NCBI GenBank assembly: GCA_025997595.1
Contig: BNUU01000048.1
Location: 1 to 9,432, forward strand
Reading direction: 5' to 3'
Source: Spirochaetia bacterium
GTDB lineage: Bacteria > Spirochaetota > Spirochaetia > Treponematales > Breznakiellaceae
Length of the DNA stretch: 9,432 nucleotides
The translations under genes were made by a program, and so were the position numbers. Below are positions 5,844 to 9,432 of the stretch, piece after piece. Below the pieces are notes generated by a model that worked only from the letters and a program-made list of their open reading frames with translations, was not told the origin of the DNA and made no database searches. Numbering within the stretch: the first letter of the stretch is position 1; each line of letters opens with the position of its first letter.

Positions 5844-5872
5844 TTGACACCTGATTAAAAAAGTAATATACT
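5844..5872 (+). promoter_or_regulatory. Near-consensus sigma-70 type promoter for the exported protein/PilZ gene pair
   Basis: TTGACA (5844-5849) is a perfect -35 box, separated by an optimal 17-base spacer from TATACT (5867-5872), one base off the consensus -10. The expected transcription start, about 7 bases downstream, is near 5879, while the gene's ATG is at 5884. The message would have a leader of about 5 bases, and the GGAG ribosome site at 5876-5879 would fall mostly outside the transcript. Confidence 0.75.
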
Positions 5873-5883
5873 TATGGAGTATT

Positions 5884-6498
5884 ATGTTGAAGGGAATCGC
5901 CGTTTTTGCGCTGCTATGCGGGTTGCTCGGCCCCGCCGTTCTTTTCTCCCAGGAAAATCCGGAGTCGGCAGTTCCGGATCGGGACCGGAACACGATCCCC
6001 GAGGTTTTGATGCGTCCCCAGCGGGGGGAAGCTCCCCGGTATCCCACGGATTTGGTTATCGGCATTTTGGGGCAGGGTGATGTGCCCTATGAGGCGTACC
6101 GGTTTGCACGGGAAGTGATGGAGGCCTTTGCCGGGGATTCCCGGAACGCCCCGGCTTTATCTACGGTGAGCAGCGTATCACGGGAGGCCCTTTTTTCGAG
6201 CATCAAGGAGATTGAGCCCCAAAAATTCAGGCTGGGAAGCGGCCGGGAGGAACCGGATGGGGCGTTTTCTTTCCTGGTTCGCTTTATGGGCCGGGAGCAG
6301 GGAATCGCCGGGGAATTGTATATCCGGAGGGGAACAGCGGAGCTTGGCGGAGGAGCCGGCGAAACAGCGGAGGCGGCGGGAGAGGAGAAGGCCTCTGCCT
6401 GGCAGTTTGACGAACTGATTCTTGAAGAGCCATTGAATTTGGCGGAAGGGCAGGAAGAATCATCCTTCGATCTTCCCCCCTACGAACGTTTTTTTTAG
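5884..6498 (+). CDS. Exported protein of unknown function, upstream of the PilZ gene
   Basis: A 204-residue protein with an N-terminal signal peptide: MLKG, a hydrophobic core of about 17 residues, and likely cleavage near LFSQ (about residue 23). C12 is inside the hydrophobic core and does not form a proper lipobox, so lipidation is unlikely. The mature part is proline- and charge-rich at first (25-53). It then forms one compact region beginning YPTDLVIGILGQGDVPYEAY (about 53-72), with alternating strands and helices to SFLVRFMG and GELYIRRG, then an Ala/Glu/Gly-rich low-complexity spacer (152-170), and ends with WQFDELILEEPLNL and a Tyr/Phe tail. I do not recognise the family. A near-consensus promoter lies right in front, and the PilZ gene begins 10 bases after its stop, so the two are probably one operon and may act in the same envelope or motility-related process. 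Confidence 0.82.
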   Translation: MLKGIAVFALLCGLLGPAVLFSQENPESAVPDRDRNTIPEVLMRPQRGEAPRYPTDLVIGILGQGDVPYEAYRFAREVMEAFAGDSRNAPALSTVSSVSREALFSSIKEIEPQKFRLGSGREEPDGAFSFLVRFMGREQGIAGELYIRRGTAELGGGAGETAEAAGEEKASAWQFDELILEEPLNLAEGQEESSFDLPPYERFF

Positions 6499-6508
6499 GG
6501 ATAATTGT

Positions 6509-7741
6509 ATGGCAGCGTCGGTTGCACGTATCGAAAAGGATTTTCTTCTCAAGGTGCTCTTCGTTGAGCAGGTTCCCCTTATGTATCTGCGGGATCGTAG
6601 GGAGTATATTCTGACTCTGGACAAACCGGTCACGAAGGAAATTTCCCTTAAGCCCAACCGGCCGATTAGCCGCCTGGAAATCAAAAGTAAGATGGATCTG
6701 ATATTTGAGTACCAGCGGCAGATAATCATTTTTTCTATTGAAATAAAGACCCTCAAGGATGGGCGTATTACTGCGGATGCGCCGGAATTTCTCTACAGAA
6801 ACCTGGACCGGTCCTATTCCCGGATAGGCGCGCCCCCGGATCTTGATGTGCAGTTCACCTTTTTGGGTGACCGGTACAACCTGGCCTTTCCCAAGGTGAC
6901 CGAATATGAGCAGGAGGAGATAGGGGAGTTTGTCCGGAATATGGACCCCCGGGACCTCACCGGCCTTATCGGGCAGATGGGGACATGGCTCGAAAGCTGC
7001 GCCGACGGCTATAAATTTATCATCTATAAGGATGTAAAACCCAGTTCCAGGGAGGAGCGGCTCATCACCGAAACGGGCAAGGTCCTGTATCTGCCTTCAA
7101 CCCAGGGCCCCTTGCCAACATCCGATCCCCACCCTAAAAAGCGGCTTATCACCGAAGAGACCTTCAAGCGGTACCTTGAAGGCGCCGGGGTGAATCCGTC
7201 CAAGGCGGACGAAGCCGCCATCGGTTTTGTCAATGACAAATTCAGCAAGGGCGTTTTTTCCGATCTTTGGGTTCCCATTCTTTTTCAGGAATATGTGATC
7301 GGCTACATCCATACCTGGATCAGCAATCAGGACAAGAAACCCTTTGATTACACGGTGGTGGATACCCTCTGCCAGTTTGCTGCAATTCTGGCCTATTCTT
7401 TCAAGGTAAACGGCTTTTTTGATCCGGGCAAGGTCACGGCCCCTTCCTTTGAGGGCAAGGTGATCGATATCAGCGCCGCGGGACTGCTCTTTGCCTACCC
7501 CCAGTCCGGCCTTGCCTCGGCGCTGCTGCCGGACACTGAACTCGCGGTTCAGCTTTCCGCCCTTAAGCGAAGCGTCAATACCAATGCCAGGATCGTCCGC
7601 CGGTACCGGGATAATTCCTGCAGCTACTTCGGCTGCCGTTTCCTGGACATGGCCCCCGAGGATACCCGTTTTCTTTTTGAATTTCTCTACGGCAAGCCCC
7701 TTACCGATGCGGACGCGGCCTTCCTTGCCGGCCACGTGTAG
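6509..7741 (+). CDS. PilZ-domain protein, probable c-di-GMP effector (DUF1577-like)
   Basis: A 410-residue cytoplasmic protein. The N-terminal part (about 1-95) is a β-rich YcgR-N-like region. It ends in YRNLDRSYSRI (96-106), containing an RxxxR motif (R97, R101; also R101, R105) like the c-di-GMP arginine motif of PilZ proteins. Residues about 205-300, with VPILFQEYVIGYIHTW (255-270), look GAF-like. The C-terminal part contains VIDISAAGLLF (318-328), which fits the DxSxxG motif (D320, S322, G325), followed by β-strands such as NARIVRRYRD and YFGCRFLDM, as in a PilZ barrel. PilZ proteins bind the second messenger c-di-GMP and in spirochaetes affect motility and virulence. The architecture resembles the DUF1577 proteins I associate with spirochaetes. 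An AGGG (6497-6500) serves as ribosome site 8 bases before the ATG. It is cotranscribed with the exported protein upstream. Whether it binds c-di-GMP is inference. Confidence 0.8.
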   Translation: MAASVARIEKDFLLKVLFVEQVPLMYLRDRREYILTLDKPVTKEISLKPNRPISRLEIKSKMDLIFEYQRQIIIFSIEIKTLKDGRITADAPEFLYRNLDRSYSRIGAPPDLDVQFTFLGDRYNLAFPKVTEYEQEEIGEFVRNMDPRDLTGLIGQMGTWLESCADGYKFIIYKDVKPSSREERLITETGKVLYLPSTQGPLPTSDPHPKKRLITEETFKRYLEGAGVNPSKADEAAIGFVNDKFSKGVFSDLWVPILFQEYVIGYIHTWISNQDKKPFDYTVVDTLCQFAAILAYSFKVNGFFDPGKVTAPSFEGKVIDISAAGLLFAYPQSGLASALLPDTELAVQLSALKRSVNTNARIVRRYRDNSCSYFGCRFLDMAPEDTRFLFEFLYGKPLTDADAAFLAGHV

Positions 7742-7746
7742 CGCCC

Positions 7747-9429
7747 TTACCGTTCCAGTTTGCGGTACACATAACGGTGGGGGCTGTCTGCAACGGCGCC
7801 AAGCCTTTCTTTGCGCCATTCGGCGTATTCCGACCAGTTCCCGTCGTACCAGATCACTTCCCCGTCCTCAAAGGCCAGGATATGGGTCACGATCCTGTCC
7901 AGAAACCAGCGGTCATGGCTGATCACCAGGCTGACACCGGCGAAGGTATCCAGGGCGTCTTCCAGGGCCCGCAGGGTGTTCACGTCCAGGTCGTTGGTGG
8001 GCTCGTCCAGGAGCAGCACATTGGCCCCCTCTTTTAACATGAGGGCCAGGTTGAGCCGGTTCCGCTCCCCCCCGGAAAGGACCCCGACTTTTTTCGACTG
8101 ATCCGAGCCGGAAAAGTTATACCAGCTGCAATAGGCCCGTGAATTGACTTCCTTGGTCCCCCCCAGCTTGATAAGGTCCAGCCCCCCGGAGAGCTGCTCC
8201 CAGACGGTTTTGTCCTTATCCAGGTTCCCCCGCATCTGGTCCGCGTAGGCCAGCTTGACGCTGTCCCCCAGCCGCAGGGTCCCGCCGCCGGGCTTTTCTT
8301 CCCCGGTGATGATCTTGAAGAGGGTGGACTTCCCCGCCCCGTTGGGCCCGATGATGCCCACACAGGCCCCCGGCGGGACGGTAAATGCGAGGTTTTCAAA
8401 GAGGACCTTTTCTCCAAAGGCCTTGGAAAGCCCCGCCGCTTCGATCACAAGCTGCCCGAGCCGGGGCCCGGCCGGGATGGTGATCCGGTTATCGCGGACC
8501 TTCTCCCGTTCATCGTCCTGGAAGAGTTTTTCGTACTGGGTGATACGGGCCTTGCTCTTGGCGTGACGGCCCCTGGGGCTCATGCGTATCCATTCCAGTT
8601 CACGGGAAAGCTGCTTCCGCCGCTCGCTTTCACCCTTTTCTTCCAGGGCCAGCCGCTTCTCCTTCTGTTCCAGCCAGCCGGAGTAGTTGCCCTTCCAGGG
8701 GATGCCCTCGCCCCGGTCCAGTTCCAGAATCCAGCCCGCCACATTGTCCAGAAAGTACCGGTCATGGGTGACGGCGATCACGGTACCCGCATATTCCCGC
8801 AGGTGCCGCTCCAGCCAGGCCACGGTTTCCGCGTCCAGGTGGTTGGTGGGCTCGTCCAGCAGCAGAATGTCGGGCTTTTTGAGGAGCAGCCGGCAGAGGG
8901 CCACCCGCCGCCGCTCCCCCCCGGAAAGGTGATCCACCACTTCATCCCCGGCGGGGCCGCGGAGGGCGTCCATGGCCCGTTCCAGCCGGCTGTCCAACTT
9001 CCAGCCGTCGGCGGCCTCGATCTTTTCCTGAAGCTCCGCCTGTTTCGCCCCCAGCTTGTCGTAATCGGCGTCCGGATCGCCGAAGGCCTCGCTCACGGTG
9101 TCAAATTCTTTCAAGAGGTCCACCAGTTCCTGAACCCCTTCGGACACCGTCTCCTTGACGGTCTTCCCCGGCTCAAGGTGGGGCTCCTGTTCCAAAAAAC
9201 CGATGGTAAAACCGGGGCTAATCGACGCTTCCCCGGCAAATTCCGTGTCCACCCCGGCCAGTATCTTCAGCAAGCTGGACTTCCCCGATCCGTTAAGGCC
9301 GATCACCCCGATCTTGGCCCCATAAAAATAGGAGAGGCTGATATCCTTGAGTACCTGCCTGGTCCCGTGTTTCTTGGAAACCCGGTACATGGAATAGATT
9401 ATTTTTTTATCGTCTACGGTAGTTGCCAT
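7747..9429 (-). CDS. ettA: Energy-dependent translational throttle protein EttA (ABC-F ATPase)
   Basis: A 560-residue ABC-F protein, near the usual 555. It has two ATPase domains. The first has Walker A GLNGSGKS (44-51), signature LSGGERRR (168-175) and Walker B LLLDEPTNHLD (189-199; catalytic E193). The second has GPNGAGKS (361-368), LSGGERNR (451-458) and LLLDEPTNDLD (472-482; E476). An arm insertion lies at about 90-145. The interdomain linker contains RMSPRGRHAKSKARITQYEK (282-301), the segment that contacts P-site tRNA in EttA. The end, PHRYVYRKLER, is also typical. EttA binds the ribosomal E site and gates the first elongation step according to the ATP/ADP ratio. It has no membrane segments, so it is not a transporter. 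ATG at 9429 gives a normal N-terminus, but its ribosome site and promoter lie beyond the window. Its stop is 5 bases from the stop of the convergent PilZ gene. Very GC-rich. Confidence 0.96.
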   Translation of the reverse strand: MATTVDDKKIIYSMYRVSKKHGTRQVLKDISLSYFYGAKIGVIGLNGSGKSSLLKILAGVDTEFAGEASISPGFTIGFLEQEPHLEPGKTVKETVSEGVQELVDLLKEFDTVSEAFGDPDADYDKLGAKQAELQEKIEAADGWKLDSRLERAMDALRGPAGDEVVDHLSGGERRRVALCRLLLKKPDILLLDEPTNHLDAETVAWLERHLREYAGTVIAVTHDRYFLDNVAGWILELDRGEGIPWKGNYSGWLEQKEKRLALEEKGESERRKQLSRELEWIRMSPRGRHAKSKARITQYEKLFQDDEREKVRDNRITIPAGPRLGQLVIEAAGLSKAFGEKVLFENLAFTVPPGACVGIIGPNGAGKSTLFKIITGEEKPGGGTLRLGDSVKLAYADQMRGNLDKDKTVWEQLSGGLDLIKLGGTKEVNSRAYCSWYNFSGSDQSKKVGVLSGGERNRLNLALMLKEGANVLLLDEPTNDLDVNTLRALEDALDTFAGVSLVISHDRWFLDRIVTHILAFEDGEVIWYDGNWSEYAEWRKERLGAVADSPHRYVYRKLER

Positions 9430-9432
9430 GGG

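Noticed and set aside
5131..5847. Long plus-strand open frame (238 codons) opposite the HD-domain gene
   Set aside because: It is rich in Gly, Pro and Val with no recognisable domain, lies antisense to a well-supported gene, and is a product of high GC content.
7097..7819. Minus-strand open frame (240 codons) across the PilZ gene and the end of ettA
   Set aside because: It is antisense to two confident genes and has no motif or ribosome site; it is a shadow frame.
1..9432. CRISPR arrays, transposases, rRNA or riboswitches
   Set aside because: I found no regularly spaced repeats, no transposase motifs, and no rRNA or recognisable riboswitch sequence on either strand.

Overview
The window looks like a bacterial chromosome segment, most plausibly from a spirochaete of the genus Treponema, perhaps a gut-associated one. 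This is an inference from three things: a PilZ/DUF1577-like protein of a type I associate with spirochaetes, short Treponema-style signal peptides, and a tRNA gene without an encoded CCA end. No marker gene here fixes the taxon. Base composition is patchy, from very GC-rich stretches (1441-1500 is about 73% G+C) to very AT-rich ones (2581-2640 is about 27%).

Left part (1-3250, plus strand): the 3' end of an RND efflux transporter gene; then an aldo/keto-reductase-like barrel protein whose stop codon overlaps by one base the start of a Gfo/Idh/MocA NAD(P)-dependent oxidoreductase; then, 4 bases on, an AT-rich gene for an RNase D-type 3'-5' exonuclease. The first two of these three genes look like a translationally coupled metabolic pair. 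The exonuclease may only share their transcript.

Scar region (3251-3586): no intact gene. It holds what I read as debris of a HigB/HigA-type toxin-antitoxin module on the minus strand (a toxin stub, then a short antitoxin N-terminus 9 bases further on). Beside it on the plus strand is an 11-codon echo of the 3' end of the Gfo/Idh gene from about 1.2 kb upstream, followed by an inverted repeat.

Middle (3587-5769, minus strand): a small exported protein of unknown function, a tRNA-Pro(UGG), a perfect 10-bp hairpin, and a COG1078-type HD-domain phosphohydrolase related to SAMHD1 and dGTPases.

Right part: a divergent promoter region (5770-5883) in which both candidate promoters lie unusually close to their start codons, and one carries a G7 tract in its spacer. 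Rightward from it run an exported protein of unknown function and a multidomain PilZ-type (probably c-di-GMP-binding) protein, 10 bases apart. They meet, with only 5 bases between stop codons, the convergent ettA gene for the ABC-F translation factor EttA, which fills the window to its right end.

No complete new defence or mobile system is visible. The most interesting features are the decayed toxin-antitoxin and oxidoreductase scar, the divergent promoter pair, and the PilZ protein with widely separated signature motifs.
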